DNA from: Bifidobacterium primatium
GTDB lineage: Bacteria > Actinomycetota > Actinomycetes > Actinomycetales > Bifidobacteriaceae
DNA length: 64,000 nucleotides
Assembly (NCBI RefSeq): GCF_002802875.1
Contig: NZ_PEBI01000004.1
Span: 124,001-188,000 of the forward strand
Direction of reading: 5' to 3'
Part shown: positions 26,535 through 36,035 of the stretch, one piece after another
Layout of the letters: every line of letters starts with the position of its first letter
Position numbering within the stretch: the first letter of the stretch is position 1
Made by a program: the position numbers and the translations under genes
The notes under the pieces: generated by a model
The model's input: the letters and a program-made list of their open reading frames with translations, nothing else
What the model was told of the DNA's origin: nothing
Databases searched by the model: none

Positions 26535-27590
26535 TCACTCGGAGATCTCGGCGAAGTACAGCAGGGTGCGGATCATGTTGGAGGTGAAGCCGTACTCGTT
26601 GTCGTAGAAGGTGACCGTGCGGGCCAGGGTCACGCCGTCAACGGTGTTGACGTCGGTCTGGGTCGGGTCGAAGACGCCACCGTGGGTGTCGCCGATGATG
26701 TCGGAGGAGACGATGCCGTCACCGTTGTAGCCGAAGTACTCGGTGTCGGAGAAGGCGGCCTTGAAGGCCTCGTTGATCTCGTCGGCGGTGGCCGGCTTGT
26801 CGAGGACGGAGGTCAGCTCGGTGACGGAGCCGTCCGGGACCTGGATACGCTGGGCGTGGCCCTGCAGCTTGCCGTTGACCTCGGGCACGACCTTGCCGAT
26901 GGCCTTGGCGGCGCCGGTGGAGTGCTCGATGGTGTTGATGGCGGCGGCGCGGTTGTTGCGCGGCTTGGAGCCACGGGGGCCGTCGAGGATCATCTGGGTG
27001 CCGGTGTAGGCGTGGATGGTGGTCATGAAGCCGGCCTTGATGCCCCACTTCTCCTGGAGCAGCTTGACCATGGCGGCCATGGAGTTGGTGGTGCAGGAGC
27101 CGGCGGAGACGATGACGTCGGTCGGCTTGAGGATCTCGTGGTTCACGCCGAACACGACGGTCGGGGTGGTGTCGTCCTTGGCCGGGGCGGAGATCAGGAC
27201 CTTCTTGGCGCCGGCGTTGATGTGGGCCTGGGACTTCTCGGCGGAGGTGTAGAAGCCGGTGCACTCGAGCACGTACTCGACACCGTCGTTCTTGACCCAC
27301 GGAATGTTGTTAGCATCCTTCTCGGCGTACACGGTGTATTCCTTGCCGTCCACCACGATGGCGGTGTCGGTGGCGGAGACCTCGACCGGGGTGCCGTCGT
27401 CGTGACGGAAGGTGCCGTGCGTGCTGTCGTACTTCAGCAGGTAGGCGAGCATCGAAGGCGTGGTCAGATCGTTGATGGCGGCGACTTCAATATCGCCGGC
27501 CTGGCCACCGCGAGCCTGCAGCTCGAAGATGCGGCGGAAGGCGAGACGACCGATGCGGCCAAAGCCGTTGATACCAATCTTTACTGTCAT
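26535..27590 (-). CDS. gap: Glyceraldehyde-3-phosphate dehydrogenase
   Basis: 351 residues. NAD-dependent oxidation of glyceraldehyde-3-phosphate in the lower glycolytic part of the bifid shunt. Rossmann start VKIGINGFGRIGRLAFRRI, NDLTTPSMLAYLLKYDSTHG, catalytic SAGSCTTNS with the active Cys, HAYTGTQMILDGP, and NRAAAINTIEHSTGAAKAIG. The catalytic loop reads AGSCTTNSMA instead of the common ASCTTNCLAP, so the second Cys is absent. Strongly biased codons indicate high expression. ATG 27590 follows AGGAGAT. Confidence 0.97.
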   Translation of the reverse strand: MTVKIGINGFGRIGRLAFRRIFELQARGGQAGDIEVAAINDLTTPSMLAYLLKYDSTHGTFRHDDGTPVEVSATDTAIVVDGKEYTVYAEKDANNIPWVKNDGVEYVLECTGFYTSAEKSQAHINAGAKKVLISAPAKDDTTPTVVFGVNHEILKPTDVIVSAGSCTTNSMAAMVKLLQEKWGIKAGFMTTIHAYTGTQMILDGPRGSKPRNNRAAAINTIEHSTGAAKAIGKVVPEVNGKLQGHAQRIQVPDGSVTELTSVLDKPATADEINEAFKAAFSDTEYFGYNGDGIVSSDIIGDTHGGVFDPTQTDVNTVDGVTLARTVTFYDNEYGFTSNMIRTLLYFAEISE

Positions 27591-27936
27591 TTATGTATCT
27601 CCTGAATGGAAGTGGCCCAAACGTGGGAACGGCGCTGAGCGTACGCTCACATACTTGTGCCAGCTGTTGCCAACGACTCTCATCCTACTGGGTATTCTGT
27701 ACTTTTTCGGCGTTTACGCTGAAAGTTTGTTCATTGTTTATTCCACGTGTCGAGAAAACGACGCTTTTGCCCGCATCGTCGACGTCACGACCGTCCACGG
27801 ACGGGAACGCACAGGGCCATGATGCGGACGGAGGCATTTCATTCTTTCGGATGATGTGGCGTCATCCGACGGCGGACTATCGTGTTTCCCCGGTCGCCGG
27901 CCGGAATTCGGCCGGCATGTGCATCGGGAGGTCCGT
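27591..27936. promoter_or_regulatory. Intergenic region upstream of gap and the esterase operon
   Basis: A 346-base divergent gap. On the gap side it holds the ribosome-binding site, then a perfect 14-base palindrome TGAGCGTACGCTCA at 27636-27649. An AT-rich stretch around 27680-27770 has a weak candidate promoter on the minus strand, TTTCAG, 17 bases, TACAGA. No gene or RNA was recognised here. Confidence 0.5.
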
Positions 27937-29358
27937 ATGCGGGCGCAATGGTTGAGATGGATGCTGGGGCTGCGCATCGATTCGGGATGGATTCCGGCGA
28001 CGCTGGCCGTCGTGACGTGCGTCGCCGTCGTGGGTCTTGCGGCGGCACGCATCGCCGACCGGCGGCGGATTCGAGCCGTCGGCGCGCCTTGCGTCGGCGC
28101 GGCGGGAGGATTCGCCCTCGGGTTCGCCGTCACATGGCTGCTGGACCGCTTCACGGTGTTCGGCGTCTCGCTGGGCATGAAGGTGGTCTGGGCCGCCGCG
28201 GCGGGGACGGCCCTCGTCGGGGCCCTCGTCGCGACGTCGATCGCGTCCTCGGGCGTTGTCAGAACGATCGCCGCGGTCATGGTCCCCGTCGGCATATTGT
28301 CCTGCGCGGCGAACATCAACGTCGTGTACGGGGAGTATCCGACGCTGGGCAGCGCGCTCGGCGTCTCGGCGTTCTCCGACCTGGACGTCGCCGCCCTGCG
28401 CCCGGCGACGATGACGGTCGGGCAATGGCGGCGCATGGCGCGGGACGGCGGCCTGCCGAGGGTTCCCGGGCATGGCAGGGTCGGCTCGGTCGACATCCCC
28501 GCCACGGCATCGGGGTTCCGCGCCCGCGAGGCGGTGGTGTACCTGCCGCCGGCCGCGTTGTCGGACCGGCCGCCGAGGCTGCCGGTGATGCTCATGCTCT
28601 CCGGGCAGCCCGGAAGCCCCGACCGCACGTTCCTGGCGGGAGGCCTGTCGGACGTCCTCGATTCCTACGCCGCCGCGCACCACGGTCTGGCGCCCATCGT
28701 GATATCCGCCGACCAGCTGGGCAATCCCCTGCACAACACGCTGTGCGTGGATTCGGCCAAATACGGCAACGTGGAAACCTATCTGACCCGCGACGTGACC
28801 GATTGGGCGAAGAGCCGCCTGCCCGTCTCGCATGACGCCCGGCAATGGGCCATCGGCGGGTTCTCGCAAGGCGGAACCTGCACCGTGCAACTGGGGCCGA
28901 GCCATCCGGACCTCTACGGCTCGATGCTTACCGTGGGATCCGAACTCGGGCCGCATAACGGCAGCGAACGCTCGATGATCCGAGAGTTCTTCGACGGCGA
29001 TGCGGCGGCATACCGCCGGCACGTGCCCATCGACATCATGCGCGCCCGCAGCCGTTCCGACCAGATGCTCATCATGGCGTCCGGGGCGATGGATGCCGAG
29101 TCCATCAGGAACATCGGCGCCATCGCGCCCGTGGCAAAATCCATCGGCATGGATGTCACCGCGTTCACGGTGGCGGACACCGGGCACGACTGGCATGCCG
29201 TGCGGCGGGCGTTCGAGGCCGGTCTCGGCAGGCTCGGCGCGCGCATGGGACTGGCGGATGAAGCCGAAGGACAAATCGTCCCGTCGCCGCATATTCACAT
29301 GATGGCCGTCACGACCGACTCGCACGATATGACATACGATATGAAAGGAAAGCACTGA
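27937..29358 (+). CDS. Membrane-anchored alpha/beta-hydrolase, esterase-D-like
   Basis: 473 residues from ATG 27937, with GGGAGG upstream. The N-terminal 130 residues have four to five hydrophobic segments. The outer domain is a PF00756-type esterase as in mycolyltransferases: VYLPPAALSD, PVMLMLSGQPGSPDRTFL, nucleophile elbow GGFSQGGTCTVQL, and C-terminal catalytic His in DTGHDWHAV. It ends in a His/Met-rich tail. The stop overlaps the following aminoacyl-phosphatidylglycerol synthase homologue by one base (TGATG), implying a joint job at the membrane, perhaps removal of amino acids from lipid. Family sure, substrate inferred. Confidence 0.87.
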   Translation: MRAQWLRWMLGLRIDSGWIPATLAVVTCVAVVGLAAARIADRRRIRAVGAPCVGAAGGFALGFAVTWLLDRFTVFGVSLGMKVVWAAAAGTALVGALVATSIASSGVVRTIAAVMVPVGILSCAANINVVYGEYPTLGSALGVSAFSDLDVAALRPATMTVGQWRRMARDGGLPRVPGHGRVGSVDIPATASGFRAREAVVYLPPAALSDRPPRLPVMLMLSGQPGSPDRTFLAGGLSDVLDSYAAAHHGLAPIVISADQLGNPLHNTLCVDSAKYGNVETYLTRDVTDWAKSRLPVSHDARQWAIGGFSQGGTCTVQLGPSHPDLYGSMLTVGSELGPHNGSERSMIREFFDGDAAAYRRHVPIDIMRARSRSDQMLIMASGAMDAESIRNIGAIAPVAKSIGMDVTAFTVADTGHDWHAVRRAFEAGLGRLGARMGLADEAEGQIVPSPHIHMMAVTTDSHDMTYDMKGKH

Positions 29359-31925
29359 TGACACGTTGGAAGCCGATTATGCAGGATGCCTCGGCATGGG
29401 CGAGAACGCATCCGCTGACCATCGTGTTCACGGCGCTCGTCCTGCTGGTGAACGTCGCCCTTGCCGCATGGTGCGCACTGACGGGCGGTGCGTTCCCACC
29501 GTCGTTCGGACGCGTCAGCTACAGCCGTCTCGCTGCGGGCATGCTCTACGTCGTGCCGTCCGCACTGGTGCTGGTCGCCCATCCGCTGCGGCTGCTCATC
29601 GACGTGCCGGCGCTGCTGGCCGCAGGCTCGGTCCCCGAATCGCGGTTCGGCGTGGCCAAGACCATATGGATCGCACTGCTGTGTTCGATCGGCGGCATCG
29701 CCGCCGGCATGGGGGTCAGCGTCATGGTCAACGGCCACTCCCCCGCATGGGGTTCGCTGGTCCGGTTCGGCTATGTGCTGGGGCCGCTGACGCTGGCCGT
29801 GGGACCGCTTATGGCGGCGAGCGCATTCTCCTCCCTGATGTGGCGGCGGCGCATCCGCGTGGTCACGTATGCCATCGTGGCGGTGTTCGTGCTGTATCGT
29901 GGGGAGCCGGGAGACTATTGCATCGCCTTCGCCGCCGTGTTCGGCCATCTGCTCGGCTACCTCATGGCGCCCGCCGCCGTGCAGGAGGCCTTTCCGGGCG
30001 ACGGCGCCTCCCAAAATGAGGATTCCCCGGACATGAGTTCCCTGGATGCCGGCGGAGCGCGTCCGCGCATCACCGCATTGGAGGCGCGCAAGATGGTGGG
30101 CGTGCTCAGCGCCGTCTGCGCCCTTGGGCCGCTGGTCGCGCTGGCGTCCCCGATGCATCACGGCCCGCTTTCCACGCTCGGCCTGCTGCTGGGCCCGAAC
30201 CGCCTTGATTACTCTCGTCTGCATGAATGCCTTACGGATGCGGGGCATGCGGACTGTTTCCTGCAGTATCGCGTGCAGCGGGTCTCCATGCCCGGCGGCG
30301 TCATCGTGTCGGTGCTGCCGCTGCTGCTTATGCTCGTCGTGGCCTATGGCCTATACCGTGGACGTCGCACGGCCGCCGCACTCAGCGTGCTGCTCAACTC
30401 CTGCACGGTGGTTATGGCTTTGGTGTATTGCTTCATGCTGCCCATCGCCCAGTCCCCCGACGGTCTTCGCGCGCTGATCGCCCATGGCGCGGTGCGTGCC
30501 GCGTTCGCCACGGCCATGCTTCCACTGGCATGCGCCATACTGGTGTGCCTGTTCCGTCGATGCTTCCCGCTTCGCACCAGGCGCGGCCGGCTCATCGAAT
30601 CCGCCGGTCTGGTCGGCGTCACGTCTCTCGTATTGTGCGGCGCCTATCTCGCAGTCGGCATCACCCGGCCCCATGAGTTCACCATCGAGCCGACCTTTGC
30701 CATGCTGCTCGCGGACCTGCCGCAGCGGTTCCTGCCCATCGGCTTCCTCAACGGCATCCAACCGTATTTCCTGCCGGCCTCGGCGTTCACGTCGGTCGTC
30801 TATCAGGGCATCGGTCCGGTGTTCTGGTCCGTGCTGACCGTGGCCGCGCTCTGGTGCTTCACCGACGCCGCCATGGAGGGGCGCGAGGAGCGTCGCCACG
30901 CCTCCGAGCTGGTGGAGCACGGCGGCGAGTCGATGTCGTTCATGGGCACATGGGGAGGCAACCGCTACTGGTTCTCGTCGTCCGGACGCTCGGCGATCGC
31001 CTACCGCGTGGTCCACGGCATCGCCCTGACCGTGACCGGACCGTTCGGCGAACGCGGCGAATGGTCGCGCGACCTGCGCGAATTCGCCATGTTCTGCGCC
31101 GAGCATTCATGGACGCCCGTGTTCTACAGCGTGCATGAGGGGCAACGCGATGAGCTTGCGGCCATGGGGTTCTCCTCGCTCGACATCGGCACGGAGATGG
31201 TGGTGCATCCCGCCGAATGGCAGACGCGTGGCAAGAAGTGGCAGGATGTGCGCACCGCCATCAACAAGGCGAAGCGCGTGGGCATCACCGACGTGATGTG
31301 CACGTTCGATGATTCGCCGCTGAACGTGCAGACGCAGATCGTCGACATCTCCGAACAATGGGCGGAGGAGAAGTCGCTTCCGGAGATGAAGTTCACGCTC
31401 GGCGGCGTGGACGAACTCATGGACCCGCGCGTGCGGCTGCTGTATGCCGTGGATACGGACGGCGTCGTGCAGGCCGTGACCAGCTGGCTGCCCACCTGGC
31501 GCGACGGCGAGGTCGTCGGCTGGACGCTCGACTTCATGAGGCACCGGGACGACAGCCCCAACGGGGTGATGGAGTTCCTCATCGCCCGCATGGCCGAACG
31601 GCTGCGTTACGAGGGCGCCGAATTCATGAGCCTTTCCGCGGCGCCTCTGGCCGGCATATCGGTGATGACGATGGACGGGGAGCCGTCCGGCGTCGCATTC
31701 CTCCAGCACGTGCTCATGGCCGTGGCCGACATCATCGAGCCGGTGTACGGATTCCACTCGCTGTTCCGGTTCAAGAGGAAGTTCCAGCCGCATGAGGAGA
31801 GCGTGTACGTCGCCTATCCGGATTCGGCGAAGCTGCCGCAGATCGCGCTCGCCGTGGTGCAGAGCTATCTGCCCGACATGAAGCCGGCCGATGCGGCACG
31901 CTTCGTGCGCGCCCTCGGCAGATAG
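29358..31925 (+). CDS. MprF-like aminoacyl-phosphatidylglycerol synthase (DUF2156)
   Basis: 855 residues. The N-terminal part has about six segments in a rhomboid-like arrangement, followed by more hydrophobic helices to about residue 505. The soluble C-terminal half is a DUF2156 double-GNAT transferase: FMGTWGGNRYWFSSSGRSAI, RGKKWQDVRTAINKAKR, LDFMRHRDDSPNGVMEFLI, and GFHSLFRFKRKFQPHEESVY. Such enzymes transfer Lys or Ala from charged tRNA to phosphatidylglycerol and flip the product, lowering surface charge. Which amino acid is used cannot be read here. Coupled to the preceding esterase; the YbaK-type deacylase gene follows. Confidence 0.88.
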   Translation: MTRWKPIMQDASAWARTHPLTIVFTALVLLVNVALAAWCALTGGAFPPSFGRVSYSRLAAGMLYVVPSALVLVAHPLRLLIDVPALLAAGSVPESRFGVAKTIWIALLCSIGGIAAGMGVSVMVNGHSPAWGSLVRFGYVLGPLTLAVGPLMAASAFSSLMWRRRIRVVTYAIVAVFVLYRGEPGDYCIAFAAVFGHLLGYLMAPAAVQEAFPGDGASQNEDSPDMSSLDAGGARPRITALEARKMVGVLSAVCALGPLVALASPMHHGPLSTLGLLLGPNRLDYSRLHECLTDAGHADCFLQYRVQRVSMPGGVIVSVLPLLLMLVVAYGLYRGRRTAAALSVLLNSCTVVMALVYCFMLPIAQSPDGLRALIAHGAVRAAFATAMLPLACAILVCLFRRCFPLRTRRGRLIESAGLVGVTSLVLCGAYLAVGITRPHEFTIEPTFAMLLADLPQRFLPIGFLNGIQPYFLPASAFTSVVYQGIGPVFWSVLTVAALWCFTDAAMEGREERRHASELVEHGGESMSFMGTWGGNRYWFSSSGRSAIAYRVVHGIALTVTGPFGERGEWSRDLREFAMFCAEHSWTPVFYSVHEGQRDELAAMGFSSLDIGTEMVVHPAEWQTRGKKWQDVRTAINKAKRVGITDVMCTFDDSPLNVQTQIVDISEQWAEEKSLPEMKFTLGGVDELMDPRVRLLYAVDTDGVVQAVTSWLPTWRDGEVVGWTLDFMRHRDDSPNGVMEFLIARMAERLRYEGAEFMSLSAAPLAGISVMTMDGEPSGVAFLQHVLMAVADIIEPVYGFHSLFRFKRKFQPHEESVYVAYPDSAKLPQIALAVVQSYLPDMKPADAARFVRALGR

Positions 31926-31970
31926 GACGGCATGGCCGGCCGTCAAGGTTCGAGGTCGCGAGTATTACTG

Positions 31971-32483
31971 ATGGTCATGGGCAAAAAGAAGCATGACAAG
32001 GGCAAGGGCTCCACACCGGCCACGCTGCAACTGGAGCGTGCGGGCGTGGAGTTCCGTCTGTATGAGTACGAGCATTCGAACGACCACATGGATGACGGCT
32101 ACGGCATCGAGGCGGCGGAGAAGCTCGGCTTCGACCGGCATCAGGTGTACAAGACGCTGCTGGCCGATACGGGTGACGAGCTCGTGACGGGCGTGGTGCC
32201 GGTGAGCGGGCACCTCGACATGAAGGCGCTGGCCGCGGCCGTGGGCGCGAAGAAGGCCGCGATGGCCGACCCGAAGAAGGCCATGCGCCAGACCGGCTAC
32301 GTGGTCGGCGGCATATCGCCGCTCGGGCAGAAGACCCGGCATCGCACCGTACTTGACGAGGGAGCGCTCGAATTCGATGAGATTCTGGTCTCGGGCGGCA
32401 AGCGCGGTCTGAGCATCGGTGTGGATCCGCATGATCTCATCGCCGTGCTCGACGCCGTCACCGCTCCCATCGCCACATGGTGA
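31971..32483 (+). CDS. ybaK: Cys-tRNA(Pro)/Cys-tRNA(Cys) deacylase, YbaK type
   Basis: 170 residues from ATG 31971; ATG 31977 and 31932 are alternatives and none has a strong ribosome-binding site. TATTAC just upstream could give a leaderless message. Trans-editing domain that removes mischarged Cys from tRNA(Pro). Seen: TPATLQLERAGVEFRLYEYE, GFDRHQVYKTLLADTGD with the catalytic Lys, AAVGAKKAAMADPKKAMRQ, TGYVVGGISPLGQK and SGGKRGLSIGVDP, all typical of YbaK rather than ProX. It follows a tRNA-dependent lipid-modifying enzyme, but that may be chance. Confidence 0.9.
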   Translation: MVMGKKKHDKGKGSTPATLQLERAGVEFRLYEYEHSNDHMDDGYGIEAAEKLGFDRHQVYKTLLADTGDELVTGVVPVSGHLDMKALAAAVGAKKAAMADPKKAMRQTGYVVGGISPLGQKTRHRTVLDEGALEFDEILVSGGKRGLSIGVDPHDLIAVLDAVTAPIATW

Positions 32484-32525
32484 AGGGCGGTTTCTCGTCT
32501 CCGCGCGGGCCGCGGTCCCTATTCC

Positions 32526-33803
32526 CTATTGCAGGTCCACGACGAGGCAGTGCTCGCCGTCGTTGAGTCCCTTGGCGGTGCACCATGAGTCGCCGGCGTC
32601 GGTGGTGGCGAACCGTTCGCCCGAAAGCGTGACGTACCACTGGCTCGGACCGTTCTTCGTGTAGGTGGGGTAATCGTTCGACCAGATGAGGATGGAGTTC
32701 GGATACTTGGTGCGGAATGAGACGAATTCGTTCCAGATGTCCTGATACGTCCACGTTTTGCCGTCGGCCTTGAGACCGAGCCTCTTGCTGGAAAGCTGCG
32801 TGGTGTACGTGGTGTAGAAGCCCGATGCGGTGGACTTGTCCTGCTTGATGCGCTGTTCGAGGGCGGCGTGGGCCACGTTCTCGCGGGCATCGCCGTCCAA
32901 TGCGTCGGAGCCGGCCATGGCTCCGGACTGCAATTCGGATGCGGCGCCGCTCCCCTTGGCTCCGGACTGCACGGATACGGTGAGCGCGCTGGGGCTGATC
33001 TGGTCGGCGAGCTGCCAGAACTGCCCCGATGAGAATCCGAGTCGGGCGCTGGGCGCCGATGCCGTCAGGTCGACGGGGTCGGCGGAGAAGTCGAATACGG
33101 CCGCCGCCACGGTGTTGCCATCCGCGTCGGTGACGGTAACCTTCGTACCGGAATCGTTGAGCGTGTCCTTGTCGGCGGATTGGCATGCGGACGAGAACTC
33201 GACATCGAGCAGGAGTCCTCCGTTCACGTCATCCACCGAGGTGACCGTGGCCTTGGGCGCGGTATCGCAAACCGTGGAGGAACCGGAACCCGAGGGGCCG
33301 TTCGTCGAGTCCGATTGCGTCTGTGTCGTCGAATCGCCACCGACATCACGCACGCCCGAGTTCCATGCCCTGGCGAAGACGAATGCGCCGATGACCGCCA
33401 CGAGCGCGATCGCGACGATGGCGGCGATGACCATGATGAATCGTTTGTCGGTCTTCGAACCGGCAGAAGCCGCTACCGGTTCTGTCGGCGGCTGCGCTCC
33501 CGTCTGTTTCGCGGGGAGGGGAACCGGAGTCTCGGCACGGCCCGGCATGGCGATCGGCGGCAGGTCGCCTTCGCCGGCGACGCCGGACGCGGTCTGCATC
33601 ACGTCGATCCTGCCTCCGCATTGGGTGCAGAACATATTGCCGGCCTCCACGGTGGCGCCGCATCGCGGGCACACCTGACCGCCGAGCACGGAATCACGCA
33701 GGACGGTCTCGTCAGCTGCGGACGAGGATGCGACCGGCCGACCGCACTGCGGGCAGAAACCATCCTCGGGCTCCAGTGCATTACCGCATCCGACGCATGT
33801 CAT
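32526..33803 (-). CDS. Double zinc-ribbon, single-pass membrane protein of unknown function
   Basis: 425 residues from ATG 33803, with GGGAG upstream. Two zinc ribbons face the cytoplasm: C3, C6, C17, C20 and C45, C48, C59, C62. A Pro-rich linker leads to one membrane segment (about 122-144), then an outer region with Ser/Thr/Gly-rich linker and a domain of about 280 residues. Two or four Cys in the outer part may form disulfides (VCDTAP, SSACQS, WCTAKG, EHCLV). No enzyme motif. The architecture suggests a sensor or scaffold spanning the membrane, but no role can be assigned. Confidence 0.8.
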   Translation of the reverse strand: MTCVGCGNALEPEDGFCPQCGRPVASSSAADETVLRDSVLGGQVCPRCGATVEAGNMFCTQCGGRIDVMQTASGVAGEGDLPPIAMPGRAETPVPLPAKQTGAQPPTEPVAASAGSKTDKRFIMVIAAIVAIALVAVIGAFVFARAWNSGVRDVGGDSTTQTQSDSTNGPSGSGSSTVCDTAPKATVTSVDDVNGGLLLDVEFSSACQSADKDTLNDSGTKVTVTDADGNTVAAAVFDFSADPVDLTASAPSARLGFSSGQFWQLADQISPSALTVSVQSGAKGSGAASELQSGAMAGSDALDGDARENVAHAALEQRIKQDKSTASGFYTTYTTQLSSKRLGLKADGKTWTYQDIWNEFVSFRTKYPNSILIWSNDYPTYTKNGPSQWYVTLSGERFATTDAGDSWCTAKGLNDGEHCLVVDLQ

Positions 33804-33915
33804 GTCCGCTCCCGTCCTCGCCTCTCCGCTCTCTCTATAGGGCGTTCTCCCCCACATTGTAGTGCCGCCGGACGGCGGCCCGGTGCGACGGTCCGCGACT
33901 GCGGGACTTGTGGGA

Positions 33916-34899
33916 CTATCTGGCCTTGCGCAGTTCGGCGGGCAGCACGAAATGCATCTTCTCCCTGGTGGTGGTCACGTAGGAGACCTTGTCGTAGCCG
34001 AGCGGCCCAAGGGCGTCCACGACCCCGGAGACCAGATCTTCGGGAACGGAGGCGCCCGAGGTGATGCCCACCGTGCCCACGCCGTCGAACCATGACGGGT
34101 CGAGTTCGCCGGCATCGTCCACCCTATGGGCGTGGCCGCGACCGGCGAGCGCCTGTTCCGCGACCTCCATGAGGCGCACCGAGTTCGAGGAGTTCGCCGA
34201 GCCGACGACCACGACGCAGTCGGACTGCTCGGCCACGGATTTGACGGCGGTCTGCCGGTTCTGCGTGGCGTAGCAGATGTCGGAGCTCGGCGGCTCGATG
34301 ATCCACGGGAACCGTGCCTTGAGCGCCTCGATGACCGCATGGGTCTCGTCGATGGACAGCGTGGTCTGCGAAAGGTAGATGAGCTTTACATCCGGTGGGA
34401 AGTCCAGGGATTCCACGTCGCTGGCGTGTTCGACAAGGTGCACGTGCTCGGGCGACTCCCCCACCACGCCGACGGCCTCGTCGTGGCCTCGATGACCGAT
34501 GTAGACGATCTCGTAGCCTTCGCGCACGTAGCGCAGCACCTCGCGATGCACCTTGCTCACCAGCGGGCATGTGGCGTCCACCACGTGCATGCCGCGGCGC
34601 CGTGCCTCCTGCTGGATGGCCGGCGATACGCCGTGGGCGGAGAACACGACGGGCACGCCGTGTTCGACGGCCTCGTCGGGAATCTCGTCGAGCTCCTCGA
34701 CGAACACGGCGCCCTGCGCGGCGAGGTCCCCCACCACGTGCCGGTTGTGCACGATCTGCCGACGCACGTAGACGGGGGGCACGCCGTCGGGCCGCGCCGT
34801 GCCGTCGGCCGCGGAGAGGATGGTCTCCACCGTCTGGATGGCCCGGTCCACGCCCGCGCAGAACCCCCTCGGGTCCGCCAACACGATTCGTCCGCCCAT
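33916..34899 (-). CDS. ispH: 4-hydroxy-3-methylbut-2-enyl diphosphate reductase
   Basis: 327 residues. Last step of the MEP isoprenoid pathway, giving isopentenyl and dimethylallyl diphosphates. The three cluster ligands are visible: C13 in DPRGFCAGVDRA, ATCPLVSKVH, and SDICYATQNRQ. Also VVFSAHGVSP and IGHRGHDEAVGV. ATG 34899 follows GGAAGG; in-frame upstream ATGs (34926, 35007) add unconserved residues. TATGTTAT some 45 bases upstream could be a -10 box. Confidence 0.95.
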   Translation of the reverse strand: MGGRIVLADPRGFCAGVDRAIQTVETILSAADGTARPDGVPPVYVRRQIVHNRHVVGDLAAQGAVFVEELDEIPDEAVEHGVPVVFSAHGVSPAIQQEARRRGMHVVDATCPLVSKVHREVLRYVREGYEIVYIGHRGHDEAVGVVGESPEHVHLVEHASDVESLDFPPDVKLIYLSQTTLSIDETHAVIEALKARFPWIIEPPSSDICYATQNRQTAVKSVAEQSDCVVVVGSANSSNSVRLMEVAEQALAGRGHAHRVDDAGELDPSWFDGVGTVGITSGASVPEDLVSGVVDALGPLGYDKVSYVTTTREKMHFVLPAELRKAR

Positions 34900-35031
34900 A
34901 TCGCCGCCTTCCTGTGCATCCACCATAACGAACTCATAACATAGTAGGGCATGGGGAGTCGCCGAGGGTAGACTTGGGCGGTGACGATACCATTCGTTCA
35001 TACACACGATTCACTATGGGAGTGATGGATT

Positions 35032-35982
35032 ATGGCAAAGAACCTGCCTCCGCGCACCGGTCAGCAGTATTCGATTTCCTACGGCGACTACAAGGCCGTG
35101 ATCACCGAGCTCGGCGCCACCATGCGCAAGGTTACCTACAAGGGCAAGAACGTGATCGTGCCGCTGGGCGCGGACGATCCGATCACCTGCTGCCATGGCC
35201 AGCTGCTCGTCCCGTTCCCGAACCGCATCGAGGCCGGCACCTACACGTTCGAGGGCAAGACCTACGTGCTGCCGATCGACGAGCATGAGCGCAACACCGC
35301 CATCCACGGCTACGGCTACCGCTCCTACTGGAAGCTCGAGGAGCTCACCGAATCGTCCGTCACGCAGTCGTGGCGCGTGCCGAACATGAACGGCTACCCG
35401 TTCGACGTGATCGTCACCGCGAAGCACGAGCTCGCCGAGGACGGTCTGCACATCACGGTGAGCGCCTACAACAACGGCGGCGAGGACGCCCCGTGGGCCC
35501 TGGCCATCCACCCGTGGCTCGACAACGGCTTCAACGGCTACGGCGACGAGATCGACGGCCATAACGCCCAGTGCCATCTGACCGTTCCGGCCGACACGCA
35601 CGTGACCGTGGACGAGAACCTCATCCCCACGGGCACCGAACCGGTGGACGGCACGAAGTACGACATGCGCGACAATCCGCTGCTGGTCAACCAGCCGTTC
35701 GATGACGCCTGGACCGACCTGTACCGCGAGGAGGACGGCAGCGTGCACGCGACGTTCACCCGCCCCGACGGCCTGCAGATCAAGGTCGGCGGCGACGAGA
35801 CCGTCACCTCCTTCCAGGTGTGCACCGGCACCGGCTTCCCGGCGTTCCAGCATCCGGCAGGCACCGCCGTCGAGCCGCAGACCGCCTATGCCAACGCCTT
35901 CAACACCGGCGACGACCTCATCGTCATCAAGCCGGGCGAGACGAGCGAGACGAAGCTGTTCATCAGCGCCGCCGAGGTCTGA
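35032..35982 (+). CDS. galM: Aldose 1-epimerase family protein
   Basis: 316 residues. Interconverts alpha and beta anomers of hexoses. Seen: the N-terminal LGATMRKVTYKGKNVIVPLG, GQLLVPFPNRIEAGTYTF, catalytic-type His in NTAIHGYGYRSYW and ALAIHPWLDNGF, and a C-terminal TGTGFPAFQHPAGTAVEPQT that contains the catalytic Glu region. Well-biased codons. No sugar operon is adjacent, so the substrate (galactose, glucose or related) is not fixed. Confidence 0.85.
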   Translation: MAKNLPPRTGQQYSISYGDYKAVITELGATMRKVTYKGKNVIVPLGADDPITCCHGQLLVPFPNRIEAGTYTFEGKTYVLPIDEHERNTAIHGYGYRSYWKLEELTESSVTQSWRVPNMNGYPFDVIVTAKHELAEDGLHITVSAYNNGGEDAPWALAIHPWLDNGFNGYGDEIDGHNAQCHLTVPADTHVTVDENLIPTGTEPVDGTKYDMRDNPLLVNQPFDDAWTDLYREEDGSVHATFTRPDGLQIKVGGDETVTSFQVCTGTGFPAFQHPAGTAVEPQTAYANAFNTGDDLIVIKPGETSETKLFISAAEV

Positions 35983-36035
35983 TCGCATCGTTTCCGGCCC
36001 ATGACGCGCGACCGCGTGATTCCGTGTTTTCCGGT

